This document shows positions 37,177 through 45,645 of a DNA stretch of 64,000 nt, in pieces. Location: assembly GCA_043808235.1 (NCBI GenBank), contig JAZDFC010000061.1:1-64000 (forward strand), given 5' to 3'. This DNA comes from JAZDFC01 sp043808235. Lineage in GTDB: Bacteria; Bacteroidota; Ignavibacteria; Ignavibacteriales; Melioribacteraceae. The notes under the pieces are model-generated. The model had not been told where the DNA came from and did no database searches. It saw only the letters and a list, made by a program, of their open reading frames with translations. Numbering within the stretch: position 1 is the first letter of the stretch; each line of letters opens with the position of its first letter. The position numbers and the translations under genes are program-made.

Positions 37177-38019
37177 ATGATTTTCAACATTATTCTGCTC
37201 ATGTTAACTATTATGATTCCAAATGATTTCCTAACGGAACACAGTGGTAATATTTTATCGAAGTATAACTTCAGCTCAAGTTCAAGGCAGATAGTCCTTC
37301 CCAAAAAATTGAAAGAGATATCGGGGCTTGATGTTAATATAAACGGTAATTTATTTGGTCATACCGACGAGGATGGAACAATTTACCAAATCGATCCGGT
37401 ATCAGGAAAAATTTTAAAATCATTCGAGATCGGTAAGAAAAAAATCAAAGAAGATTTCGAAGACATTACAATTGTCGGCGACGATTTTTATCTTGTAACA
37501 AGCGGCGGCGATATTTACAAATTCAAAGAGGGAAAGGACAAAGAAGAAGTTAACTTTACGGTTTTCCGCACACCATTAAAAGATAAATATGATGTTGAAG
37601 GTATTTGCTTTGATCATGCAACGAATTCATTACTGCTTGCATGCAAAGATTATGCAGGGAAAGATTACAAGGGAAATCGAGCAGTATATTCATTTTCATT
37701 GAAAGATAAAAAACTGGCCGACAAACCAAGATTTCTATTACCAATAAAAAGATTTGAGAAAGAATCGCAGACTGATAGATTCCAACCCTCGGCTATTACA
37801 AATCATACGGCATCAGGAAATTTTTTAATTCTCTCCGGTAAGGGATTACTTCTCGTAGAGATATCAAAAGACGGAAAGATTTTAGGAGAAGTCGATTTGA
37901 AATCAAAATATCACAAGCAGCCGGAAGGGATAGCTTTTATGCCCGATAAATCGATTGTTATTAGCGATGAAGGATTGAATGGAAACGCAACATTGACTTT
38001 CTATTCATTAAAGAAATAG
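37177..38019 (+). CDS. SdiA-regulated-like beta-propeller protein
   Basis: The 280-residue product has a weak N-terminal export segment. A domain follows with the features of the SdiA-regulated family: LKEISGLDVNINGNLFGHTDEDGTIYQID in pieces, EDITIVGDDFYLV, VEGICFD, and a closing QPEGIAFMPDKSIVISDEG. The family is a periplasmic beta-propeller of unknown function, structurally near phytase-like and esterase-like propellers. It precedes a kinase-like/barrel fusion gene by 13 bases, so the two are co-transcribed and may act together at the envelope. The start codon has no clear ribosome binding site; a later ATG at 37201 is possible. Confidence 0.78.
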   Translation: MIFNIILLMLTIMIPNDFLTEHSGNILSKYNFSSSSRQIVLPKKLKEISGLDVNINGNLFGHTDEDGTIYQIDPVSGKILKSFEIGKKKIKEDFEDITIVGDDFYLVTSGGDIYKFKEGKDKEEVNFTVFRTPLKDKYDVEGICFDHATNSLLLACKDYAGKDYKGNRAVYSFSLKDKKLADKPRFLLPIKRFEKESQTDRFQPSAITNHTASGNFLILSGKGLLLVEISKDGKILGEVDLKSKYHKQPEGIAFMPDKSIVISDEGLNGNATLTFYSLKK

Positions 38020-38032
38020 TTGATGCTTAGTC

Positions 38033-40654
38033 ATGAAATTTAAAATCCATTTTATATTGCTCGTTTTATTCATACCGATACTGAATATTCTTCCCCAGCA
38101 AAATAAAAATGACAATACAATAACATTAGCCGCAAATGAAAAATATAAAGCCGGCTGGTTGCACGAATTATTCTTTGGAGAGCAATGGCGGGATTTGTGG
38201 ACGACTCCAACAACAGTAAAAATCTTGGATTTAAATACATTTGCCGGGGGATTAACTCCGTTTGAAAAGGGAGGCGGTCAACAAACCAAATCGCTCAAAT
38301 TCAAAGGCGGAGATGGACAAATTTGGAAATTTAGATCTGTTCAAAAAGATCCGTCAAAAGTTTTGCCTCCTGAATTCCGCGAAACATTTGTTGCAGATGT
38401 TTTGAAAGATATGATCAGCACCTCCAATCCATTCGGCGCTTTGGTGGCGGCTTCGCTGCTTAAAGAAGTTGGCGTACTTCAGGCCGAACCGTATGTTTGT
38501 TATCTCTCCGATGATGAAAAACTCGGAACCTTCCGGGAAGATTTTTCGAACATGCTCGGTATCATTGAAGTTCACCCGGCTGAAAATGAGGAAATAGGAA
38601 TCAACTTTGGAGGGGCTGAGAAAATTGCAGGTTCCTATTTGATGTTTCATAAAATTGAAAATGACTACAAAGAAAAAATCGATTTGAGCGAATTCCTGAA
38701 AGCAAGATTAATGGATTGTTTTATGAACGATTGGGACCGCCATTCCGACCAATGGCGGTGGGCAAAATACGAAGAGAACGAAATTGATTTGTGGCGGCCG
38801 ATTCCCCGCGATAGAGACCAGGTCTTCGCTGAATATGAGGGATTGCTTCCCTCGATTGCACAAATGTATATCAATCAATTCACCGACTTTGATTACGATT
38901 ATCCTGCGCCGCGCGACCTTGGGTGGAATGCACGAATGCTGGATTCGCGTTTTCTGCATGAGTTAACAAAAGCGGAATGGGATTCAGTAACAAATTTTGT
39001 AAAATCCAAAATGACCGATTCAGTAATTGAAAATGCTGTTCATCAATTGCCCAAAGAACATTTTGATATTGCGGGCGCTGAAATAATTTCCAAACTAAAA
39101 TCGCGAAGGGATAAACTTGGAGATTACTCGGATAACTACTTCGCATGGGTAAACAAATACCCCGATATCTTTGCTAAGGACAAAGATGATTATGTCATCG
39201 TTAATCGAAAAGATAATTTGCACACAGAAGTATTATGTTATAAGAAAGATAAAAATGCTGAACAGCCATCCGGCAAACCGTTTTACAGCAAGATGTTTGA
39301 TAACCAATTAACGGATGAGATACGTATTTATCTGCTTGATGGGGATGATGCGGCTGTGGTTAAAGGCGATGTTGATACCGGTCCCATTATTCGCATTATT
39401 GGAGGAGAAGGGAAAGATATTCTTCGCGACAGTTCAATTGTGAACGGATTTCTTTTCTCGTTTCTTCCAATTAAAAATGCTGAAACTAAAACATATTTTT
39501 ACGACGGCGGCAAGAAAACCGAATTTGAAAAAAGCGCCGGAACTGTTATTGATAAAACAATAGTCCCCGAACCCGAAAGCGATGAAGAAAGATATGAGTG
39601 GCTCTACAAAGACAGACATCATGAGTGGTACATAAATCCCATTATAAATTTTAATACCGACAACGGAATAATAATCGGCGGCGGGCCGCGGTTATTTTCT
39701 TATAATTTCCGAATGCATCCCTGCGAATCCAATATTACGCTTACCGCTTCTTATGCATCAATTCCCACGAGCCTTGATGTGAAATTTGACGGTGAGTTTT
39801 ATTCTATTTTTAAAGGAGCCAAAATAAATATCATAGCAGATTACAATGAATATTTCTTCACAAAATATTTTGGATATGGTAACGAGACTTCATTTTCAAG
39901 ACGGCTCGAAGAACATGATTATTATCGTTTCGAACAGCATCTTTTCAAGTTATATCCTTCCGCGAGATTTTCGCCCGCTAAAAATTTATTCGTAACAGCG
40001 GGAGTAACTGCGGAATATTATCATAATGAATTAACTCACGAAACCTTGCTCAATACCTTTCCGTTTGAAGATTATGGATTACGAAATTTGTTTATACTTG
40101 GAATAAAAACCGCAGTCGAATTTGATTCTCGAGATATTATTCAAAATTCGGAAAAAGGTTTGTTGGTAAAATTAACATCCGGTTTTTATCCTGCTTTGTT
40201 CGGTATCCGCGAAAATATTTTCAAGGCCGGTTTTGATACGAGATTTTTTGCGACTGTAAATTCGTTTACTGATTTTACTTTTGCCTTTCGAGCAGGCGGT
40301 GAAAAAACTTTAGGGGAATTCCCGTTTTTTATGGCGTCATTCCTCGGCGGTAAAGATAATCTAAGAGGATTCAGCAGGGAAAGGTTTTCGGGAAATGCAG
40401 CGCTATTCGGTCAATTTGAATTACGAACATTTCTCGCTGATGTTAAAATAATTATTCCCGCAAAACTTGGTGTGTTCGGATTTATCGAATCCGGACGTGT
40501 ATTTACCGAAGATGATATTTCGAAAAAGTGGCATCCATCTTACGGTGGAGGAATATCGTTATCCGTTATAAATAGAGAAGTAAACTTTGCTATTACCATC
40601 GCTCAATCGGAAGAGAGAACGCAAATCAATTTTGATACTGCGATGGGATTCTAA
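38033..40654 (+). CDS. outer-membrane beta-barrel fused to a kinase-like N-terminal domain
   Basis: The 873-residue product has a signal peptide (about 1-22). Residues 80-280 resemble an atypical kinase. There is a QTKSLKFKGGDG-WKFRSV strand pair, then NDWDRHSDQWRW at 232-241 (candidate catalytic Asp235 in DRH) and PRDRDQ at 258-263 (candidate metal Asp260 or Asp262). DRH with a downstream Asp recalls Fam20C and HipA kinases. Residues 420-500 are a beta-rich linker. Residues 530-873 look like an Omp85/surface-antigen barrel, with FLGGKDNLRGFSRERFSGN near the end and a final Phe. Co-transcribed with the propeller gene. Kinase activity is inference from two motifs only; the barrel is more certain. 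Confidence 0.75.
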   Translation: MKFKIHFILLVLFIPILNILPQQNKNDNTITLAANEKYKAGWLHELFFGEQWRDLWTTPTTVKILDLNTFAGGLTPFEKGGGQQTKSLKFKGGDGQIWKFRSVQKDPSKVLPPEFRETFVADVLKDMISTSNPFGALVAASLLKEVGVLQAEPYVCYLSDDEKLGTFREDFSNMLGIIEVHPAENEEIGINFGGAEKIAGSYLMFHKIENDYKEKIDLSEFLKARLMDCFMNDWDRHSDQWRWAKYEENEIDLWRPIPRDRDQVFAEYEGLLPSIAQMYINQFTDFDYDYPAPRDLGWNARMLDSRFLHELTKAEWDSVTNFVKSKMTDSVIENAVHQLPKEHFDIAGAEIISKLKSRRDKLGDYSDNYFAWVNKYPDIFAKDKDDYVIVNRKDNLHTEVLCYKKDKNAEQPSGKPFYSKMFDNQLTDEIRIYLLDGDDAAVVKGDVDTGPIIRIIGGEGKDILRDSSIVNGFLFSFLPIKNAETKTYFYDGGKKTEFEKSAGTVIDKTIVPEPESDEERYEWLYKDRHHEWYINPIINFNTDNGIIIGGGPRLFSYNFRMHPCESNITLTASYASIPTSLDVKFDGEFYSIFKGAKINIIADYNEYFFTKYFGYGNETSFSRRLEEHDYYRFEQHLFKLYPSARFSPAKNLFVTAGVTAEYYHNELTHETLLNTFPFEDYGLRNLFILGIKTAVEFDSRDIIQNSEKGLLVKLTSGFYPALFGIRENIFKAGFDTRFFATVNSFTDFTFAFRAGGEKTLGEFPFFMASFLGGKDNLRGFSRERFSGNAALFGQFELRTFLADVKIIIPAKLGVFGFIESGRVFTEDDISKKWHPSYGGGISLSVINREVNFAITIAQSEERTQINFDTAMGF

Positions 40655-40668
40655 AACTGAAACAAAGG

Positions 40669-40735
40669 AATTACCACTAAGGCACAAAGCGCACAAAGAT
40701 TCACTAAGATTTTTAAGAATACACTGCAAGTTAAG
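40669..40735. repeat. low-vocabulary spacer repeat (CACAAAG/CACTAAG words)
   Basis: The words CACTAAGG, CACAAAGC, CACAAAGA and CACTAAGA repeat within about 50 bases. The stretch lies right after the barrel-fusion gene. It has no coding capacity and looks like a dispersed intergenic repeat. Confidence 0.5.
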
Positions 40736-40778
40736 ACAGGTTACATGGCAATCATGAACCACTTCATGACAAAATTAA

Positions 40779-40827
40779 TAAGGTTATACCCTTAGTTTTT
40801 GGATGTAAAAATAAGGTTATAACCTAA
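40779..40827. promoter_or_regulatory. twin palindromic operator upstream of toxin-antitoxin remnant
   Basis: Two 16-base palindromes, TAAGGTTATACCCTTA (40779-40794) and TAAGGTTATAACCTAA (40812-40827), have centres 33 bases apart, about three helical turns. This geometry suits cooperative binding by a dimeric repressor. They lie 36 bases before a degenerate mobile-mystery-A-like reading frame, so they are probably its abandoned autoregulatory operators. Confidence 0.55.
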
Positions 40828-40862
40828 TGGTCGATCTAAATATAAAGCTTGTTATTGAACAA

Positions 40863-41088
40863 TAGGATAGAAAAATAAAGAAATTAGCCGTATTTAAAGA
40901 ATTTGATTTTCCGTCAAACGGCTGGATAACTTGAGGGTCTTGAAAATTCGCCGGTTAGAATTAAAAAAGCGGTCAAAAATCGCGCAGAAAAAATTAAAAA
41001 TGAAATGCCGAAATATTTATGGGACTATAATTAGATTATAAAGACGGGCAAACTCCTCTTGATGAAGATGAGAAAGATGGATTATCGT
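40863..41088 (+). pseudogene. remnants of mobile mystery protein A/B (Xre-Fic) module
   Basis: Two coding remnants are visible. From 40866 to 40934 a frame reads DRKIKKLAVFKEFDFPSNGW and then stops. That fits the N-terminal region of mobile mystery protein A, an Xre-type regulator with P-x-x-GWI before its helix-turn-helix. From 41019 an ATG frame reads MGL, a TAA stop, then LDYKDGQTPLDEDEKDGL. That matches the conserved start of mobile mystery protein B, a Fic-domain protein. The body of both genes is deleted and the second remnant runs directly into the 3' end of the HD-PycTM gene. Assignment relies on remembered family patterns. Confidence 0.55.
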
Positions 41089-42321
41089 TTAAAATGTTCC
41101 GAGATCCGTCGGAACCGGCGCAATAATTACTGCAATTGTAAATGCAATTACGGAAATTATTAGTCCATACATAAAAATATTATAACATATTCTGAGGTTT
41201 TTGTACTTCTTGCCAAGTACCTGTCCAAGGTAATAAAAGTCTTTTATCATAGATGTATAAAGATAATCTTTATCGGTAATCAGCTCAGACATACCCCAGG
41301 TGAAATCATCGAGATTCATTTTATAAAAATTACCGAAGAATAAAAGATTGGCGCGCTTTCTTGTAATGTCATCCTTTGTGAATATTCCCGAAGTAATAAT
41401 CGGGCGCGTAACCATGATTGCAAAAATTAAAGTTACCAAAGAAACAAGTGTGATAATAATTGTTGGAATTATTAAATGCGGGTTGGAATCGAGTTTTCTG
41501 GACATGACCGCAACTACTGCGGTTAGTATCAATGTGTTAACGCTGATCATAATATTAGCTTTGCTATCCGCCATACCGGATAATTCCATATGCGTACGGG
41601 TTACATTCCGGAACATAGTCTCAACGCCGCGTTCCGGTTTATTCAATGTATCCTTTTTATTTTGAAGCCGCTCCTTTTCAATAGCGATTTTCTCTTCCCA
41701 AATTTTAGCTTCCTCGGATTTCTTCAATTTTTTCTTGAGTTTCTTTTGGAGTTTATAAAGGTTCTCGTTTTTCTCTTCCTGAAATTTATCTTTAGCATAT
41801 GCTGTAAAGTATTTATGCTCGCTCATAAAATCGATAGTGCCTTTAAGCCACTCCATATCGGATAGCTCATGATCGATGTTCTTTTCCGTTTCCATTCGAA
41901 ATAAATCGTTTCTATCGTTAAAATAATCCGATCCAAGATGATGCAGATCGGCATCGCACAAAATTTCCTCCACCAGGTTTTTTGGTCTTTGCGGTACTTT
42001 GGTTGCGAGGATACAATTGGTAATTGTATTTATTTTATCCTCGGGATAACCATTCGTAGTCAAAAATTCTCTTGCATATCGGGCGCTAATTTCCTCATGA
42101 CCCTCTTTCGTTTCAATATATCCGACATCGTGGAACCACGCAGCGATTGTTACTAATTCCAAATCGGATGTTTTCAATTCCATTCCTTCGCCGATTTTTC
42201 TTGCTTGTTTTACCACATCTTTGGTGTGCTCGAGATCGTGATAAACTTTATCGGGCGAGGATTTTTCGGTTAATAAATTGAGAACGTATTCCTCAACCAT
42301 TTTTATTATTTCATTAGCCAT
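41089..42321 (-). CDS. HD-domain phosphohydrolase fused to a PycTM (Pycsar effector-type) membrane domain
   Basis: The N-terminal half (1-200) is an HD domain: His28 (VYHDLEHT), His64-Asp65 (WFHDVGYIE), and a later DADLHHLG (about 122). A charged coiled coil (about 185-225) follows. Residues 226-405 match the DUF5706/PycTM domain: RTHMELSGMADSKANIMISVN-type start, TM segments at about 252-270, 279-300 and 383-404, and a soluble loop between. PycTM occurs in membrane effectors of Pycsar anti-phage systems; the HD-PycTM fusion is also common as a lone gene in Bacteroidetes. No pyrimidine cyclase gene is adjacent. The start has AAGGT upstream. Role uncertain. Confidence 0.85.
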   Translation of the reverse strand: MANEIIKMVEEYVLNLLTEKSSPDKVYHDLEHTKDVVKQARKIGEGMELKTSDLELVTIAAWFHDVGYIETKEGHEEISARYAREFLTTNGYPEDKINTITNCILATKVPQRPKNLVEEILCDADLHHLGSDYFNDRNDLFRMETEKNIDHELSDMEWLKGTIDFMSEHKYFTAYAKDKFQEEKNENLYKLQKKLKKKLKKSEEAKIWEEKIAIEKERLQNKKDTLNKPERGVETMFRNVTRTHMELSGMADSKANIMISVNTLILTAVVAVMSRKLDSNPHLIIPTIIITLVSLVTLIFAIMVTRPIITSGIFTKDDITRKRANLLFFGNFYKMNLDDFTWGMSELITDKDYLYTSMIKDFYYLGQVLGKKYKNLRICYNIFMYGLIISVIAFTIAVIIAPVPTDLGTF

Positions 42322-42455
42322 AACTACCTTTATAAAAGATTATCCCGCCAAAATTTAATAAAATATTATGAAGTGTTATATGTTTTTCCGTAATTCGTAT
42401 GGTCAAAAAATAAATTGTTAGTTGTAAATTAATCTACAATTTCAGGAATTGATTA

Positions 42456-42881
42456 TTGTCTAAACCAGAAAATTGGTATTACCAATCCGGAATTATTCCG
42501 TACCGGAAGACTGCGGACTCAGTGCAGATTATGCTTGTAACTTCGCGTAAAGCCAGCCGATGGGTAATTCCCAAAGGTATTATCGAAAAAGATTTGTCGC
42601 CGTATTTATCTGCGGCAAAAGAAGCATTTGAAGAAGCGGGAATACTTGGACTTACTGATAATAACGAACTCGGTGAATATCAATATTCCAAATGGGAGGG
42701 GACATGCAAAGTAAAAGTTTACTCCATGGAAGTTACCGAAGAATTGGAGCGATGGCCGGAGGATTTTCGCTCAAGAGAATGGTTTGATATCGACGAAGCA
42801 ATAGCAAAAGTTGAAGAGGAAGGGCTGAAAGAGATAATAAAACTATTCAAAAAAAATCTACCTGGAAAATCTACCGGTTAG
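42456..42881 (+). CDS. Nudix hydrolase
   Basis: The 141-residue protein has a Nudix box from GIIEKDLSPYL to AAKEAFEEAGIL (about residues 42-66). The REUXEE part appears as KEAFEEAG, keeping the metal-binding Glu residues. The Glu expected at position seven of the box is Leu and the Arg is Lys, so the box is slightly variant. The form resembles diphosphoinositol-polyphosphate/Ap4A-type Nudix enzymes; substrate unknown. The TTG start is forced by an in-frame stop just upstream and has AGGA nine bases before it. It is divergent from the HD-PycTM gene. Confidence 0.88.
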   Translation: MSKPENWYYQSGIIPYRKTADSVQIMLVTSRKASRWVIPKGIIEKDLSPYLSAAKEAFEEAGILGLTDNNELGEYQYSKWEGTCKVKVYSMEVTEELERWPEDFRSREWFDIDEAIAKVEEEGLKEIIKLFKKNLPGKSTG

Positions 42882-42910
42882 CGTGCTAAACTTTTCCTAT
42901 AAAAATCACT

Positions 42911-42989
42911 CTCTTAATGGAACACAGATTTAACTGATTTAAATCTGTATTAATCCTTTCGATCTGTTCCAACTGCGTGCTATTAAGAG
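42911..42989. repeat. self-complementary spacer between convergent genes
   Basis: CTCTTAAT (42911-42918) and ATTAAGAG (42982-42989) are perfect inverted repeats. Inside them GGAACACAGAT and GATCTGTTCC pair again, with a third hairpin AGATTTAA/TTAAATCT in the middle. The element lies between the convergent Nudix and SafE-type genes and could act as a bidirectional terminator or be a dispersed repeat. Confidence 0.6.
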
Positions 42990-43014
42990 GCGATATTATT
43001 TTCTGAAAAAATGA

Positions 43015-43722
43015 TTAATGGCAGTGAGAATTTTCCGAAGGTTGTTCATAAGCCATAATCTTTGGACTCAAGTATGGAATGCCGAGATTCAGTCCGCGGA
43101 TGATAAATAAGAATCCGAGGATTAATGCAAGATACGGAATTGCTTTGCTTATTTTTCGACGAAGGTTTACGTTCAAAAATTTACCGAGCATCGAAGCGGC
43201 AAACATAATTGGGAAAGTACCCAGCCCGAACAACGCCATATACGCAGCACCCGATAAAAAATCACCGGTTGTGAGTGCACCGGCAATTCCAACATAAACA
43301 AATCCGCAGGGTAATAGCCCATTCAAAATCCCAATCCACAAAAAAGATAATTGTGCTTTCTTTGAATACAGTTTTGAGAATGCCAGTTTCAGTGAGTCAA
43401 CGAAACTTTTGTAAATTTTTGTATTAGTGATTATTGACTTGAATTTACGCGGGATTATGACTGCGAGAACAATAATAATTCCGGTAATGATCGATACTTG
43501 CTGCTGAAGCCCGATGAGTATTAATCTCTGACCGAACAAACCGAACAAAGCGCCCATTAAAGAATAAGTTATTATTCTGCCGAGGTTATAAAAAATCCTT
43601 CCTAAAATTACTTTCCATTTTGATTCGGAGAATACCGGCAAAGCAAACGCGATTGGTCCGCACATCCCGATGCAGTGAAAGCTGCCGAGCAGGCCGATTA
43701 TAAATCCTGCAAAAATTTCCAT
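43015..43722 (-). CDS. SafE-type membrane protein of the cbb3 operon (CcoH/CcoI-associated)
   Basis: The 235-residue polytopic protein begins GLLGSFHCIGMCGPIAFALP, the signature of the small SafE-like family found at the end of cbb3 oxidase clusters. About six membrane helices are visible. The Cys pair and His in HCIGMCG could bind copper, and related proteins are thought to help copper delivery to the oxidase. The C-terminus is His-containing (ENSHCH). Its start overlaps the fixH stop by one base. It is the last gene of the operon. Confidence 0.88.
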   Translation of the reverse strand: MEIFAGFIIGLLGSFHCIGMCGPIAFALPVFSESKWKVILGRIFYNLGRIITYSLMGALFGLFGQRLILIGLQQQVSIITGIIIVLAVIIPRKFKSIITNTKIYKSFVDSLKLAFSKLYSKKAQLSFLWIGILNGLLPCGFVYVGIAGALTTGDFLSGAAYMALFGLGTFPIMFAASMLGKFLNVNLRRKISKAIPYLALILGFLFIIRGLNLGIPYLSPKIMAYEQPSENSHCH

Positions 43723-44165
43723 CAGTTTATTATCACAATTTTTTCGAGGTAATATTTTTTGTCTTTTGCCAGCCAGTCAATTTTTATTTTCCATAAACCA
43801 CGCGCCATATTTTCGATAGGTATTTTTTGGATTGAATTCCCATCGAGATTTAACTCAACAGTCCTATCATTTTTATTATCGGCAGGTCTATAAAAATGGA
43901 TATCGCCCGAAACATCAAACGGATTGAAAACTGACGGAAAAATAACTTCTATTTGCCGGTTAACAATTTTGATTTCCGGTTTCTCCGCAAGTTGTTCCGT
44001 ATTTTCTAATTTCTCTATCTGCTCCTGGTATTTAATTTCCTTTTCGTAATAATCATCGGTCACAAGATTCACCTCTTTTGTGAAAGAGAATGCCACCATG
44101 ATTAGTACAACGACTATAAATAGAATGTACGTTAACGCGATTCCTTTTCCCCAATTCATTTTCAT
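43722..44165 (-). CDS. fixH: FixH/CcoH-like cbb3 assembly protein
   Basis: The 147-residue product has one N-terminal TM (about 7-29) and a periplasmic FixH domain. VTDDYYEKEIKYQEQIEK directly after the TM is typical of FixH, and a beta-sandwich follows (FNPFDVSGDIHFYRPADNKND). FixH is required for assembly of cbb3 oxidase and interacts with CcoI and the oxidase subunits. It overlaps ccoG by four bases and the SafE-type gene by one base, so the three are translationally coupled. Confidence 0.9.
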   Translation of the reverse strand: MKMNWGKGIALTYILFIVVVLIMVAFSFTKEVNLVTDDYYEKEIKYQEQIEKLENTEQLAEKPEIKIVNRQIEVIFPSVFNPFDVSGDIHFYRPADNKNDRTVELNLDGNSIQKIPIENMARGLWKIKIDWLAKDKKYYLEKIVIIN

Positions 44166-45595
44166 TTAGCAGGCTCTTCCTTTTTAATTTTTCCGAGAAA
44201 AGATGTTCGAATCACATCGAGTGGTTTACCATTCGAATTCACGGCAATCTCAATCGGTGTGTTTAGTTGCTTGATGGATTCCTTGGGGAGTATCACAAAA
44301 AATTTTGCTTCCTCAACTTCCTGTGATTCAATTTTCAAATTGCTCCCGATGATTTTAATTTCGCCTTTTATATTTTTCAATGAAATGTCCGCTTGAAACG
44401 AATCGAATGTTTTATTGATGATTTGCAAATCGTAAAGATTACTTATTTTATCATCGGACTGTTCCTGGTAAAGCAATCCAGGAGTTCGCAGAATGCTTAA
44501 TTCAACCTGGGTGCGCGTCAATAACAACAATGAAATCAATGAAAGTAATATTACCAGAACAACCGAGTAACCAATTGCGCGCGCTGAGAATATGTTCCTG
44601 ACCCCGGTTTCAATTTCCTTAAGTGAGGCATACTTAATTAATTTCGGCGGACGATCAATTTTTTTCATTATGGAATCGCAAGCATCAATGCATGCCGTAC
44701 AGTTTACACATTCCAATTGCGTCCCGTTGCGAATATCGATTCCGGTCGGGCAAACATCAACGCATAAACGGCAATCAATGCAATCGCCAAAGTTTTGCTC
44801 AACGTCTTTTTTTAATTTCCCGCGCGGTTCACCTCTTTTAAAATCGTATGCAATTACAATTGAATTTTGATCGAGCATCACTCCCTGCAGCCTTCCATAA
44901 GGGCATACAATAGTACATGCCTGTTCCCTGAAATATGAGAACACCCAATAAAAGACAATTGAAAAAATTGTTATTGCAGTTAAGCCACCAAGATGCAGCC
45001 AGGGTGGTTCGGAAATGATTTTAAATAATTCATCAATGCCGATGATATATGCGAGAAAGGTATTTGAGACAACAAACGATAAGCCGAAGAAGACTAAATG
45101 TTTGATAGTCTTCTTGAAGAATTTCTCTTTTGTCCATGTCGAGTTTTTTAATGCCCTTTGTTTTGCAGAGTCGCCCTCAATAAAATATTCGATCTTTCTA
45201 AAAAGCATTTCCATAAATACTGTCTGCGGACAAATCCAGCCGCAAAATATTCTCCCGTAGATTACAGTGAAGAGAAATATCGAAACGAAAACAGCAATCA
45301 TAGCGAGACCGAACAAATGAAAATCGTGTGGACCGAAAGGTATGCTGAAGATAATGAATTTTCGTTCTAAGAAATTAAGTAGTATGAATGGGTGTCCGTT
45401 TATTTTTATAAAGGGCGCACCGAAAAGAAAAGCAATTAAAAATATACTTACGATTGTGCGGGCATTATAAAATTTACCGGAAGGTTTTCGAGGGAAGACC
45501 CACTTGCGTTTCCCTTCTTCCGTTACTGTGGCAAGAGAATCACGGAAGGTTTCATCTTTCTGTGTTTCTTCTTTCATAGACAATTTAAAATCCAA
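44162..45595 (-). CDS. ccoG: cytochrome c oxidase accessory protein CcoG (FixG)
   Basis: The 477-residue membrane protein has about five helices (first near 48-66). A cluster-binding segment has CGWICPQTVFMEMLFRK-type (about 128-144) and ACTIVCPYGRLQG (about 226-238) motifs. A 2x[4Fe-4S] ferredoxin domain (CIDCRLCVDVCP and CVNCTACIDACD, about 275-310) follows, and then a periplasmic IgG-like domain. CcoG acts in copper reduction for cbb3 assembly. It lies 50 bases after ccoP within the operon. Confidence 0.95.
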   Translation of the reverse strand: MDFKLSMKEETQKDETFRDSLATVTEEGKRKWVFPRKPSGKFYNARTIVSIFLIAFLFGAPFIKINGHPFILLNFLERKFIIFSIPFGPHDFHLFGLAMIAVFVSIFLFTVIYGRIFCGWICPQTVFMEMLFRKIEYFIEGDSAKQRALKNSTWTKEKFFKKTIKHLVFFGLSFVVSNTFLAYIIGIDELFKIISEPPWLHLGGLTAITIFSIVFYWVFSYFREQACTIVCPYGRLQGVMLDQNSIVIAYDFKRGEPRGKLKKDVEQNFGDCIDCRLCVDVCPTGIDIRNGTQLECVNCTACIDACDSIMKKIDRPPKLIKYASLKEIETGVRNIFSARAIGYSVVLVILLSLISLLLLTRTQVELSILRTPGLLYQEQSDDKISNLYDLQIINKTFDSFQADISLKNIKGEIKIIGSNLKIESQEVEEAKFFVILPKESIKQLNTPIEIAVNSNGKPLDVIRTSFLGKIKKEEPAK

Positions 45596-45645
45596 AGTGA
45601 AAAGTAGTTCATTTTAAAATCGACAATCAACAATCATAAATTCAT

